DNA of 64,000 bases from a bacterium (GTDB lineage: Bacteria > Electryoneota > RPQS01). Positions 26,081-33,195 of the stretch are shown piece by piece. Where the stretch lies: assembly GCA_016702305.1 (NCBI GenBank), contig JADJEH010000002.1, forward strand, positions 62,001 to 126,000. The letters run 5' to 3'. The position numbers were made by a program, and so were the translations under genes. Each line of letters opens with the position of its first letter. Position 1 is the stretch's first letter. Under the pieces are notes generated by a model. That model was not told where the DNA came from, did no database searches, and saw only the letters and a program-made list of their open reading frames with translations.

Positions 26081-26767
26081 ATGAGGATTGGGGAAAAGCT
26101 GTTTGGGGTTGGCTTGACGGGAATTCTGTTGTTGTGGGGGTGCGCGGAAACACCGCGCCCGCCGATTGCGGAGAATCGGCCCATGAGCTTCGTTGATCGG
26201 CAGGGTGGCCAGGAGAGTGCAAGAAGAGACACAGTGAACAACCCGTTTCCGTACATGCGCATGGCGGACGGACAGATGACGCTGAACGACCGCTGTCCAG
26301 TGCGGCAGGTTCCGCTCAACTTACGGTTGCCCGCGGTGTACGTCAATGGGAGACCGGTGGGATTCTGTTGAACGCCGTGTCAGAAGGTCTTCGTTGGAGA
26401 CCCTTCCGAGTACTTGACCGCTCTAAACATTTCGGTTGATTGTCCGGTGCGAACAGGCATACCGGCGCTTGTGGACGATTCGCACCGCATTTCAATCGGC
26501 TATGAGACATTCTTCGTATCGTCTGACGATGCGAAGCGGCGCTTCATGCAAGACGTGCCGAAATACTGCGGGGTGCTGACCGATCCGGTGACGAAGACGC
26601 GCTTCTATCCGGATGACGAATCGCCTCACCGATTCCATCGTGATCGCGAATACTATTTCCAATCGGATTCAACGGAGCAGGTGTTCGCGATGATGCCGAT
26701 GGAGTATGAGGATCCGGCGTACAAAATGCTGCCGAAGAGCGATTCGACAGCGACCGTCCAAGGCTAA
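26081..26767 (+). CDS. Candidate selenocysteine-containing YHS/TRASH-like lipoprotein (in-frame UGA at codon 97)
   Basis: Read with UGA at 26369-26371 as selenocysteine this is 228 aa. AGGAGG lies 5 nt before the ATG; the lipobox 'LLLWGC' gives Cys21. Three tandem YHS-like modules follow: 72-111 ('RCPVRQVPL', then 'VYVNGRPVGFCUTPCQKVF' and 'DPSEYL'), 121-162 ('DCPVRTGIP', 'YETFFVSSDDAKRRF', 'DVPKY') and 168-209 ('TDPVTKTRFYP', 'REYYFQSDSTEQVF'). YHS/TRASH metal-binding modules normally read 'yFCCpgC..kF..dPekY', so UGA replaces the second Cys of FCC. Only module 1 has the Cys-type ligands C96, U97 and C100. Frame and homology run unbroken across the UGA. Alternatives: a nonsense mutation or a base-call error at a TGC/TGT codon. 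No selA, selB, selC or selD is in the window. Confidence 0.7.
26383..26406 (+). promoter_or_regulatory. Candidate bacterial SECIS hairpin
   Basis: Directly after the in-frame UGA, GAAGGTCT (26383-26390) pairs with AGACC-C-TTC (26398-26406): eight pairs with a single bulged C at 26403. The loop is TCGTTGG; a T-G closing pair at 26391/26397 leaves CGTTG. The hairpin starts 11 nt after the UGA and the loop lies about 20 nt after it. Known bacterial SECIS elements have a short apical loop with a G in its first two positions about 16-37 nt past the UGA, which this fits. Folding was done by eye. Confidence 0.55.
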
Positions 26768-26771
26768 ACAG

Positions 26772-26798
26772 AAACGCCCGGTGCAAGCCGGGCGTTTT
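26772..26798. terminator. Bidirectional terminator between convergent genes
   Basis: A 10-bp stem (AAACGCCCGG / CCGGGCGTTT) with loop TGCAAG and a T run on the plus side (A run on the other) lies between the selenoprotein-candidate gene and the AI-2E permease gene. Confidence 0.85.
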
Positions 26799-26803
26799 CA
26801 TAT

Positions 26804-27892
26804 TCACTCCGCTGCGGTAGCGGGCGGCGGCGCATTGGACTCAATATAAAACTCGACCAACGCTTTGAGCAAACCGGCGATGACCGGGCCGACCAAGAAT
26901 CCCCAGAAGCCGAAGACAGCGATACCTCCAAGCGTCGTCAAGAACACCACGAGCTCGTGCAATTGCGCAGCGCGGCCCACGAGATAGGGACGCATCAGAT
27001 TGTCCACGTTGGCGATGACGATCCAACTCCACAGCAGCAGCCCGACGCCCCACCAAACCTTTCCCGCGATAATCAGGAACAATGCGGCGGGGATCATGAT
27101 AATTTGCGCGCCGACGACCGGAATGACCGTCGAGAAGACCAGCAACACGGTCCAGAAAAACGGCGAGGGAATGCCGCAGAGCCACATGCCCAGACCGCCG
27201 AGAATGCCTTGCACAGTGCCGATAATGCCGAGCGCTTTTAGCGACGTGATCGAAGTGACAAAGAAGTTGTTAAACAGCTTGTCGGTCTCGTGATCGTCGA
27301 GCGGCAGGACGCGCTTGATCCAGTCAAAAAAGCGCGGGCCGTCAATGTAGCAGAAGAAAAGCGTGTAGAGCATGATGAAGACTTGCAGGATCGCGCTGGC
27401 GATTCCGCCGGCGGTCTTCTGCATGACTTCGACCATGTACTCAGCGGCCGTCCCCGAAAATTCCTCGAGCTTTATCAAGAGCAACGAAGGATCGAACTCA
27501 TAGCCGAACAGACTGGGGTTCTCGCCGGACGTGAAGCGCGTGACGATGCGCTCGATGTTGGGTTTGAGATGTTCGAAGAACTGATAGCCCTGCTGAGTGA
27601 GGTTGACCGCGTCGTTAACCATCAGCGAGAGGATGGTGGCGACAGGTGCAACGACAACGATCAGCAGCGCCAGCACCGAGAGCACGGCGGCGACGTTGGC
27701 ACGGCCCCGCGTGAGTTTCAGCAGGCGTTCGAAGAGGCCGCGCGACATGGCCCACAGGATGAAGCCGCCAATAACGCCGAGCAGGAGCGACGAGACGACA
27801 TACACGAACACAGCCATTAGCGCGAGCATGGTGATCGTGATGAAGCGCTTGCGCACGATGGCGGCGTGTTGTGCGGCGGTAGGTTCGGTCAT
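26804..27892 (-). CDS. AI-2E family transporter (PerM/YdiK-like permease)
   Basis: 362 aa from the ATG at 27892; a TTG 21 nt further upstream lies inside the terminator stem region and is less likely. Multiple membrane helices occupy the N-terminal 90 residues ('LMAVFVYVVSSLLLGVIGGF', 'VAAVLSVLALLIVVVAPVAT') and the C-terminal half, with the family signature 'GTVQGILGGLGMWLCGIPSP' and 'GGIAVFGFWGFLVGPVIAGL'. The family includes AI-2 exporters and Na+/H+ or other antiporters, so a substrate should not be assigned. It stands alone between two terminators. Confidence 0.93.
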   Translation of the reverse strand: MTEPTAAQHAAIVRKRFITITMLALMAVFVYVVSSLLLGVIGGFILWAMSRGLFERLLKLTRGRANVAAVLSVLALLIVVVAPVATILSLMVNDAVNLTQQGYQFFEHLKPNIERIVTRFTSGENPSLFGYEFDPSLLLIKLEEFSGTAAEYMVEVMQKTAGGIASAILQVFIMLYTLFFCYIDGPRFFDWIKRVLPLDDHETDKLFNNFFVTSITSLKALGIIGTVQGILGGLGMWLCGIPSPFFWTVLLVFSTVIPVVGAQIIMIPAALFLIIAGKVWWGVGLLLWSWIVIANVDNLMRPYLVGRAAQLHELVVFLTTLGGIAVFGFWGFLVGPVIAGLLKALVEFYIESNAPPPATAAE

Positions 27893-27913
27893 AGGTAGAG
27901 GGTTCGTGAGCAA

Positions 27914-27944
27914 TTCGCCCCGTCTCTTTCGGAGACGGGGCGAA
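27914..27944 (-). terminator. Terminator of the tol-pal operon
   Basis: A perfect 13-bp stem (27914-27926 with 27932-27944) and 5-nt loop, 21 nt after the cpoB stop. On the minus strand only TTGCTC follows, so the T run is weak although the stem is very stable. Confidence 0.75.
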
Positions 27945-27965
27945 GTAGATCAAGCGGTGCGGCGA

Positions 27966-28697
27966 TCAGCGGCCCATTTCATTCAGGCGCTGCTGGGCAA
28001 CCTTGGCCTCTTCGCTATTGGGGAAGTCACGCACGAGCTGATTCCAGACGGTGCGGGCTTCCTGTACGCGCGAGAGTTGCCGATAGGCGAGTCCGAGTTT
28101 GAGCATGGCGGCGGGGGCCTTCCAGCCCATCGGGTCCATGTCAATCACGCGCGTGTATTCGGCGGCGGCCTCTTCGTAGCGCTTGCGCGCATAGAAGGTT
28201 TCAGCTAAACCATAGCGCGCATCATCGGCCAGTTCGGACCGCGGATTTTTCGACAGGAACGACAGAAAGCCGACTTCGGCCAGATCGTAATTGCCGAGAC
28301 TCAGGTCCTGCATGGCCGCGTCGTAAACATCCACGCCCATGGCGGGTTCGGGTCCGGTTCCTGCGCCGTTGTTCCCGCCGCCGCGCAGGAACTCTTCAAG
28401 CGGCGCGAGCGAACGGTCGAGCCGCGTCAGAATTTCATCCAGCCGTGCGGCCAGCGTTTCGACACGCTCCTGCATTTCGGTCGAGCCGTATTCGGTGTTG
28501 GCGCGCAGGTCGCGGACATCGGCGGCGAGCAAGTCCACCTGGGACTTCACATCAAACTGCGAATGAGCGATGGAGTCTACGCGAATGCGCAGGTAGCGCG
28601 TGTCATCCTGAAAGCGGACGATCTCTTTGCGCGTGGCGCATCCGGTGAGCGCCAGCAACGAGGCCAGCGCAAGGCCTAACGTGAGGCGATATAACAC
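27966..28697 (-). CDS. cpoB: Tol-Pal associated TPR lipoprotein CpoB (YbgF)
   Basis: 243 aa. The lipobox 'LALTGC' replaces the plain signal peptide seen in enterobacteria. A coiled-coil segment (about 35-105, the trimerisation region in this family) is followed by TPR repeats: 'VYDAAMQDLSLGNYDLAEVG', 'YGLAETFYARKRYEEAAAEY' and 'LKLGLAYRQLSRVQEARTVW', ending 'FPNSEEAKVAQQRLNEMGR'. CpoB co-ordinates peptidoglycan synthesis with outer-membrane constriction through Tol-Pal. It is the last gene of the cluster, 11 nt after pal. Confidence 0.92.
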   Translation of the reverse strand: MLYRLTLGLALASLLALTGCATRKEIVRFQDDTRYLRIRVDSIAHSQFDVKSQVDLLAADVRDLRANTEYGSTEMQERVETLAARLDEILTRLDRSLAPLEEFLRGGGNNGAGTGPEPAMGVDVYDAAMQDLSLGNYDLAEVGFLSFLSKNPRSELADDARYGLAETFYARKRYEEAAAEYTRVIDMDPMGWKAPAAMLKLGLAYRQLSRVQEARTVWNQLVRDFPNSEEAKVAQQRLNEMGR

Positions 28698-28708
28698 GGT
28701 TGCTTCGC

Positions 28709-29245
28709 TTAGTTTGCGGCGATGCGGAATTCAGCGCGGCGATTGCGTGACCACGAGTTCTCAGCATGGCCGGGATCGGACGGGCGCTCTTCGCCGTAGC
28801 TAATGGTGCGAATGCGCGAGGACGCGATGCCTTCAGCTTCGAGGGCGCGCTGCGCGGCGCGGGCGCGACGTTCACCAAGCGCGAGGTTATACTCGTTGGT
28901 GCCGCGTTCGTCGCAATGACCTTCGATGGTGACGGTCCAGTTTTCCCATTTGCGGAGCAGGTCGGCGTTGTTGCGCACGGCTTCGCGGCCGTCGGCGCGC
29001 AATTCGGCCCTGTCGTAGTCGAAATAGACGATCTTGACCAGCGCGAGATCGCGTTCCATTTCGTTGAGCTGATCTTCAGTAGTGCCCGTACCGTCTTCCG
29101 TGCCGGTGATTTCGTCAATCTTCTTGCCGGTCTCTTCAGTGCGATCGGCTTCTTTGGGCATCTTTTTCTTGCAACCGGGCGCGACGGCCAGTACCAGTGC
29201 GAGCATCGTGAGCAGGGCCAACAGGCCGAGTTTCTGCGACTTCAT
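28709..29245 (-). CDS. pal: Peptidoglycan-associated lipoprotein Pal
   Basis: 178 aa from the ATG at 29245, which has AGGAGAG just upstream; the longer frame lacks this. The lipobox is 'LAVAPGC'. The OmpA-like domain contains 'VYFDYDRAELRADGREAV' and the peptidoglycan-binding signature 'GHCDERGTNEYNLALGERRA', with the diaminopimelate-binding Asp and Arg in place, and ends 'NRRAEFRI'. Pal anchors the outer membrane to the wall and binds TolB, encoded just upstream. Confidence 0.95.
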   Translation of the reverse strand: MKSQKLGLLALLTMLALVLAVAPGCKKKMPKEADRTEETGKKIDEITGTEDGTGTTEDQLNEMERDLALVKIVYFDYDRAELRADGREAVRNNADLLRKWENWTVTIEGHCDERGTNEYNLALGERRARAAQRALEAEGIASSRIRTISYGEERPSDPGHAENSWSRNRRAEFRIAAN

Positions 29246-29283
29246 GTTCTCTCCTGAGAGCGAAAAAGTTATGAGTAGATAGA

Positions 29284-30648
29284 TTATGGTGATGAAAAAG
29301 GAACAGCGGGTCCCCATTGAGGCTGCGAAGCTTCCAGACCGAATGTGAGTTGGCGCGCGCCGCTGCCGTCCCAGTTCATGGTCCAGATTGAGGTGCGTCC
29401 GTCCTGGGACGCGGTGTAGACAATCTTCATGCCGTCACTCGACCACGAGCAGTCGAACTTGTTGCCGCCTTCGGTCAGGCGCCGTTCGCGTCCGCCGTTA
29501 GGGAGCACGGTGAAGATTTGAAACTTGGGATAAAGATCACTTTCGCGGCTGCACCAAGCGATGAGATCTCCGCGCGGGGACCAGCGGGCGGTTTCGTTGT
29601 AGACGCCGTCGTAGGTCAAGCGGCGCACATTGACGCCGTCGAAATCCATGATGTAGATTTGCGGCTGACCGGTGCGGTCGGAGGTGAAGACCAATTCACG
29701 TGACGTAGATGACCACGAGGGCGACGTATCGTCGCGGCCGCTGAAGGTCAATTGCGTTTTTTCCGATCCGTCCGGACGCACGCGATAGATTTCAAAATTC
29801 CCCGACTCGCTCGAACCGTAGGCCACCCATTGTCCGTCAGGAGAAACGCTGGGGGCGCTGTCAGTGCGCGGAGTCTGCACGAAAGGGCGGACCCGGTCGC
29901 CGGCCAGATCATAACGATAGATGTCAGCATCGCCGTTGCGGAACGACGTGAAGTAGAGCGATTTGCCGTCGGGCGACCACGTGGGCGACATGTTGAGCGT
30001 TTGATCGCGCGTGAGACTGCGTGCATTGGCGCCGTCCCAGTCCATGAGCCACAGGTCTTTGTTTTGTCCGGTCTTAACGACGAAGGCGATCTGGGAGGTG
30101 AAAGCGCCCTCTTCGCCGGTCAGCATGCGGGTAATCCACGCGGCGATTTCGTGGGCGGCGTCGCGCGCCTTATCGCCCTTGAAGGAGAACTCCGACTGAT
30201 GCACGGGGTCGCGCAGCGGCGGTTGGTAGATCGCAATCGAGGCGCGGGCCTGGTCCCAACCCAGGGCGACGGAACCGCGAATGCGCGCGGCGGTCGAGCC
30301 GCTGAAGGTCATCAGCGTGTCGAACTTACTGCCAACGCGCTTGACCTCAATGGAAGTATCAGGCGGCAGGTCTTCGGGATCAATGAGATTGAAGTAACCC
30401 GAGTAGATCAGATCACCTTTGATCAGCTCGGAGAGCTGCGCGGGCAGTTCGCCGATAAAGGCCGCATCGCCGTCGGGGGTGAAGGGATGTACGACCAGAT
30501 CGAGGCGGCCGACGGAAGCGGTTTCTGTGCGCAGCGTAATCTGACCGAACGCGGCAAAGGCCAAAGCCAAGAGCAGCAGGACGAAACTAAGAACGCGTAC
30601 TCGGGTTGACGACAAACTCAAAATTGATTCCCAGTTGTCCCTGCTCAT
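29284..30648 (-). CDS. tolB: TolB, periplasmic propeller of the Tol-Pal system
   Basis: 454 aa if started at the ATG at 30648, which overlaps the preceding gene by 62 nt; a TTG a few codons later would place the start just before the signal peptide ('VLSFVLLLLALAFAAFGQ') and is equally possible. The N-terminal TolB_N domain (about 35-170) is followed by five or so PD40 blades ('MSPTWSPDGKSLYFTSFRNG', 'SAPSVSPDGQWVAYGSSESG', 'ETARWSPRGDLIAWCSRESD', 'FDCSWSSDGMKIVYTASQDG'). Binding to Pal is expected at the propeller face. Confidence 0.94.
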   Translation of the reverse strand: MSRDNWESILSLSSTRVRVLSFVLLLLALAFAAFGQITLRTETASVGRLDLVVHPFTPDGDAAFIGELPAQLSELIKGDLIYSGYFNLIDPEDLPPDTSIEVKRVGSKFDTLMTFSGSTAARIRGSVALGWDQARASIAIYQPPLRDPVHQSEFSFKGDKARDAAHEIAAWITRMLTGEEGAFTSQIAFVVKTGQNKDLWLMDWDGANARSLTRDQTLNMSPTWSPDGKSLYFTSFRNGDADIYRYDLAGDRVRPFVQTPRTDSAPSVSPDGQWVAYGSSESGNFEIYRVRPDGSEKTQLTFSGRDDTSPSWSSTSRELVFTSDRTGQPQIYIMDFDGVNVRRLTYDGVYNETARWSPRGDLIAWCSRESDLYPKFQIFTVLPNGGRERRLTEGGNKFDCSWSSDGMKIVYTASQDGRTSIWTMNWDGSGARQLTFGLEASQPQWGPAVPFSSP

Positions 30649-31222
30649 ATTGCGCGGGCAGCGGCGGGAATTTTCCCGCAGCGCGCACGGCGCGCTCGGC
30701 TGCCTGATCAATCAGAAGATTATTGGAGGATTGCACCATGGTAATGGCGGAGACCGTGCCGTCCCGCAAGATCACGAAACCAATGGTGGCCATGATTTCT
30801 CCGCGCACGCCCGGCGGCGGACGGAAGTTGCGCTCGATTTTGGATTGAATGAGCGCGAGATAAAAATCGTAGTCGAAACCCGTCTGCTGGAGTTTCAGCG
30901 TGCCCGCCTCGCCCTTAAGTTCCTTGGGCACCGGTTCAGTCGAGCGCGGCTTCTTGTCCTTCGTCTCCTCGACCTTCTTCTCGGGCTTCTTCTCCTTCGT
31001 CTTTTTGGGCTTGGGAGATTCGAGCGGCTTTTGGGTCTCGGGGACCTTGAACTCGTCGGACGGTTTGACCTGCTGCACCGGAACGGGCTTGGGACGAATC
31101 AGCTTGACCTTGGTGACTTCCGGCAGCGGGCGCGGCACGTCGGTTTTTGCGTAGCCGACGACGATCATGACAATCACGAACAGCAGGTGCAGCGCCAAAG
31201 AGCCGATGAACGACTTACGCAT
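30587..31222 (-). CDS. TonB/TolA-type energy-transducing protein
   Basis: 211 aa. An N-terminal membrane helix ('LALHLLFVIVMIVVGYA') precedes a Pro/Lys-rich periplasm-spanning segment (about 35-105, 'QKPLESPKPKKTKEKKPEKK') and a TonB C-terminal domain (about 120-205: 'FYLALIQSKIERNFRPPPGV', 'GTVSAITMVQSSNNLLIDQA'). It couples proton-motive force from the TolQ/TolR pair to the outer membrane. Position between tolR and tolB says TolA function, while the C-terminal fold is TonB-like, as is common outside the Proteobacteria. Confidence 0.9.
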   Translation of the reverse strand: MRKSFIGSLALHLLFVIVMIVVGYAKTDVPRPLPEVTKVKLIRPKPVPVQQVKPSDEFKVPETQKPLESPKPKKTKEKKPEKKVEETKDKKPRSTEPVPKELKGEAGTLKLQQTGFDYDFYLALIQSKIERNFRPPPGVRGEIMATIGFVILRDGTVSAITMVQSSNNLLIDQAAERAVRAAGKFPPLPAQYEQGQLGINFEFVVNPSTRS

Positions 31223-31234
31223 GCGCGTGTTCCG

Positions 31235-31705
31235 CTATTGCCGGCGGCCCGTGCGCGACTGCATCGGATCGGCGATCAATCCGAGATCGGTCACGCCGAC
31301 CTGCCGCAGCACGTCAATGACATGAAGCACTTTCTGATAGGGCACTTCCGCATCGGCTTGCAGGAAGACAGGTTCTTTGGAGCTGCCGTACGTTTGCTCG
31401 AAGGCCATATCAAAGCTCGAATCGTCCACTTTTGTCTGGTCAATCAGGATCGAGCCGTCTTTCTTAATGGTGACGGTGATACCTTCATCGCTGGTGGATT
31501 CGGCGGTGGAAGCCTGCGGCACGGCCACATCCACGGAATTCTTCAGCATCGGCGCGGCGACCATGAAGATGATCAGCAGAACGAGCGTGACGTCCACGAG
31601 CGCGGTGATGTTGATATCGGCCAGCGGCTGGTAGTTGACCTTCACCAGCTTGCGTTTGTGACCGCCGCGATGTTCCTGCGGAATGCTGCCTGCGCCGACG
31701 CCCAT
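31235..31705 (-). CDS. tolR: TolR/ExbD family protein
   Basis: 156 aa. A basic, Gly-rich cytoplasmic N-terminus leads into the family motif 'PLADINITALVDVTLVLLII' containing the essential proton-path Asp, in the single membrane helix. The periplasmic part includes 'GITVTIKKDGSILIDQTKVD' and 'VFLQADAEVPYQKVLHVIDV' of the ExbD domain. It forms the stator with the TolQ homologue encoded 3 nt upstream. Confidence 0.94.
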   Translation of the reverse strand: MGVGAGSIPQEHRGGHKRKLVKVNYQPLADINITALVDVTLVLLIIFMVAAPMLKNSVDVAVPQASTAESTSDEGITVTIKKDGSILIDQTKVDDSSFDMAFEQTYGSSKEPVFLQADAEVPYQKVLHVIDVLRQVGVTDLGLIADPMQSRTGRRQ

Positions 31706-31708
31706 GGA

Positions 31709-32401
31709 TCAGGCGACCGCCGGACGACCGGTGACCGCGTTGCGTTTGACGAGCTGACGATCCACGGCGAAGGCCAAGTCCTCCCCGAAGGCCTCGGCCT
31801 TTTCAGCCTCTTTGCGCAGCCAGTTGGAAAAGAAGTTATAGGCAATCAGCGCGGGAATGGCTACGAACAGGCCCAAAGCGGTGGCCACAAGGGCTTCCGC
31901 TATACCCGGCGCGACGACCGCTATAGAGGCGTTGCCCCAGATTCCGATGCGCTGGAAGGCCGAGATAATGCCCCAGACGGTACCCAAAAGTCCCAAAAAC
32001 GGAGCGGCAGCGGAGCAGGTCGCGAGGAAGGGCAGGAAACGCTCGGCGCGATTCAGGAAATGCACAGCGGCGCGGGAATACTCGCGGATAACCAGTTCGC
32101 CGTCCAGATCGTCTGGCGTGCCGCGTTCAAACAGCTCGCGATGCGCGTACATATAGGCGCGGGCGGAAAATGACTGGCCGTAGCGGCGTGCATCGGAGAA
32201 CAGCGAGCGTGGTTCAAACTGCTTCCAATTGTAGCCCGCAAAGCCTTTTGAATCATTGCGGACCCTCCACCACATGATGAACTTGTCGAGGATGACGGTC
32301 CACGACAGCAATGACATGACCAGCAGGATCATGAGAATGAATTTGGCGAACGGCGATGCCGCTGCCAGTAATTGCCAGATACTCTCAGTGCCCGTGGTCA
32401 T
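31709..32401 (-). CDS. tolQ: TolQ/ExbB family proton channel protein
   Basis: 230 aa. Three membrane helices: 'FAKFILMILLVMSLLSWTVI' near 18-38, 'FLATCSAAAPFLGLLGTVWG' near 125-150 and 'EALVATALGLFVAIPALIAY' near 170-195. The motifs 'APFLGLLGTVWGIISAFQRI' and 'GIAEALVATALGLFVAIPAL' are the MotA/TolQ/ExbB signature. First gene of the tol-pal cluster; a near-consensus promoter lies about 80 nt upstream. Confidence 0.95.
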   Translation of the reverse strand: MTTGTESIWQLLAAASPFAKFILMILLVMSLLSWTVILDKFIMWWRVRNDSKGFAGYNWKQFEPRSLFSDARRYGQSFSARAYMYAHRELFERGTPDDLDGELVIREYSRAAVHFLNRAERFLPFLATCSAAAPFLGLLGTVWGIISAFQRIGIWGNASIAVVAPGIAEALVATALGLFVAIPALIAYNFFSNWLRKEAEKAEAFGEDLAFAVDRQLVKRNAVTGRPAVA

Positions 32402-32479
32402 AGTGCAACTCGTTGTTCATCCTGAAGCTAATTTCCTCTTGGGAGGCGGGCCCTGTTATGGCCTAATTCATAAATTACA

Positions 32480-32508
32480 AAGATATGAAAATCCGTGGGG
32501 ATTGTCAA
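32480..32508 (-). promoter_or_regulatory. Near-consensus sigma70 promoter of the tolQ-cpoB operon
   Basis: On the minus strand TTGACA (32508-32503), a 17-nt spacer, then TATCTT (32485-32480). The -35 is perfect and the -10 matches four of six. It lies between the end of the small gene at 32514 and the tolQ start at 32401, so the Tol-Pal genes can be transcribed independently of the long ispG-led run upstream. Confidence 0.75.
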
Positions 32509-32513
32509 GAAAC

Positions 32514-32786
32514 TCACTCTGTCGGGCCGTCTGTGCGGCGTTTCTGGGTCAGCACAACGGGACTGCAAGGTTCGCCAAAGGACAGTCCGCCGGCGACGGG
32601 TGTCAGGTGGGCAACGGCCATGAGATAGACCCAAATCGGCAGTTCGCGGCCATGAATCCATGGAATCATGACGGCCTGATTGCTGTACGGGGCCAGATCG
32701 AGACCGTTCAAGGCTTGGCGGTAGTCGGACTCGCGGACGATGCCGTCGCCGAGCAGATCTTCGAGGGGAAATCTGATAAGTTCCAA
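32514..32786 (-). CDS. Small conserved-looking protein of unknown function
   Basis: 90 aa, apparently TTG-initiated, starting 10 nt after the stop of the upstream gene; no ribosome binding site stands out, so the start is uncertain. The sequence 'AVMIPWIHGRELPIWVYLMA' and 'LTPVAGGLSFGEPCSPVVLT' looks like a compact folded domain with a hydrophobic core rather than random translation. I do not recognise it. The conserved partner appears to be the upstream B3-like gene. Confidence 0.55.
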   Translation of the reverse strand: MELIRFPLEDLLGDGIVRESDYRQALNGLDLAPYSNQAVMIPWIHGRELPIWVYLMAVAHLTPVAGGLSFGEPCSPVVLTQKRRTDGPTE

Positions 32787-32796
32787 GATGCTTCGA

Positions 32797-33132
32797 TTAG
32801 TTTTGGCGAATGAGGCTCAGATGGAACTCCTGCGGGGACAGGCGTTCAATGCGGATAATGTCACCGGGCGCGAGGGCGTGTTCGGTGGTGAAGCGCATCC
32901 AGCCGTGGAGTTTAGAGCGGTTGCGGAGCTGCATCTTTGCGCGGTCAATATCCGACTCTAATATGAACCCCAAGTCAGTTTGGAGTTTAACCGGTTGACC
33001 GGGGGAGCCGTCTGAATTAGAGACGGTTTCCAGCGGAAAAAGTTCCAAAAAATCGAACACATTCAGATAGCGTTCGAGAAACCAGAGGTTTTCCGACGTA
33101 ACCTGAATGTCGTGTTGGGATTTGGGCGGCAT
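32797..33132 (-). CDS. Small protein with possible B3-like (DNA-binding pseudobarrel) pattern
   Basis: 111 aa from the ATG at 33132. The stretch 'AKMQLRNRSKLHGWMRFTTE' followed by 'HALAPGDIIRIERLSPQEF' recalls the B3/EcoRII-N-type fold, where an 'R..l.gW..F...n.L..GD.v.ie' pattern is typical; in bacteria this fold is otherwise known mainly from restriction enzymes. There is no nuclease domain beside it. The assignment is by eye and tentative; an unrelated small beta-barrel is possible. Confidence 0.6.
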   Translation of the reverse strand: MPPKSQHDIQVTSENLWFLERYLNVFDFLELFPLETVSNSDGSPGQPVKLQTDLGFILESDIDRAKMQLRNRSKLHGWMRFTTEHALAPGDIIRIERLSPQEFHLSLIRQN

Positions 33133-33147
33133 GTGAAGAGACAGCAA

Positions 33148-33173
33148 TCCCCTCCAAGCGGACTGGGAGGGGA
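33148..33173 (-). terminator. Hairpin after the IscA/ErpA-like gene
   Basis: An 8-bp perfect stem (TCCCCTCC / GGAGGGGA) with a 10-nt loop between the A-type iron-sulfur protein gene and the B3-like gene. The T run is poor, so it may attenuate rather than stop transcription. Confidence 0.5.
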
Positions 33174-33195
33174 AGCTACAGGCGATTTTACGGAA

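Noticed and set aside
26369..26371. UGA as a reassigned sense codon in this genome
   Set aside because: Many clear genes in the window end in TGA, several as ATGA overlaps with the next gene, so UGA works as a stop here.
26414..26767. Separate TTG-initiated gene downstream of the UGA
   Set aside because: It starts at codon 112 of the frame opened at 26081, in the middle of the first YHS-like module, has no ribosome binding site of its own, and begins with a fragment of a domain. One gene with a recoded UGA (or an error) explains the data better.
30635..32173. 512-codon plus-strand ORF
   Set aside because: Antisense to tonB/tolA, tolR and tolQ, all of which are well recognised; no domain in the ORF translation.
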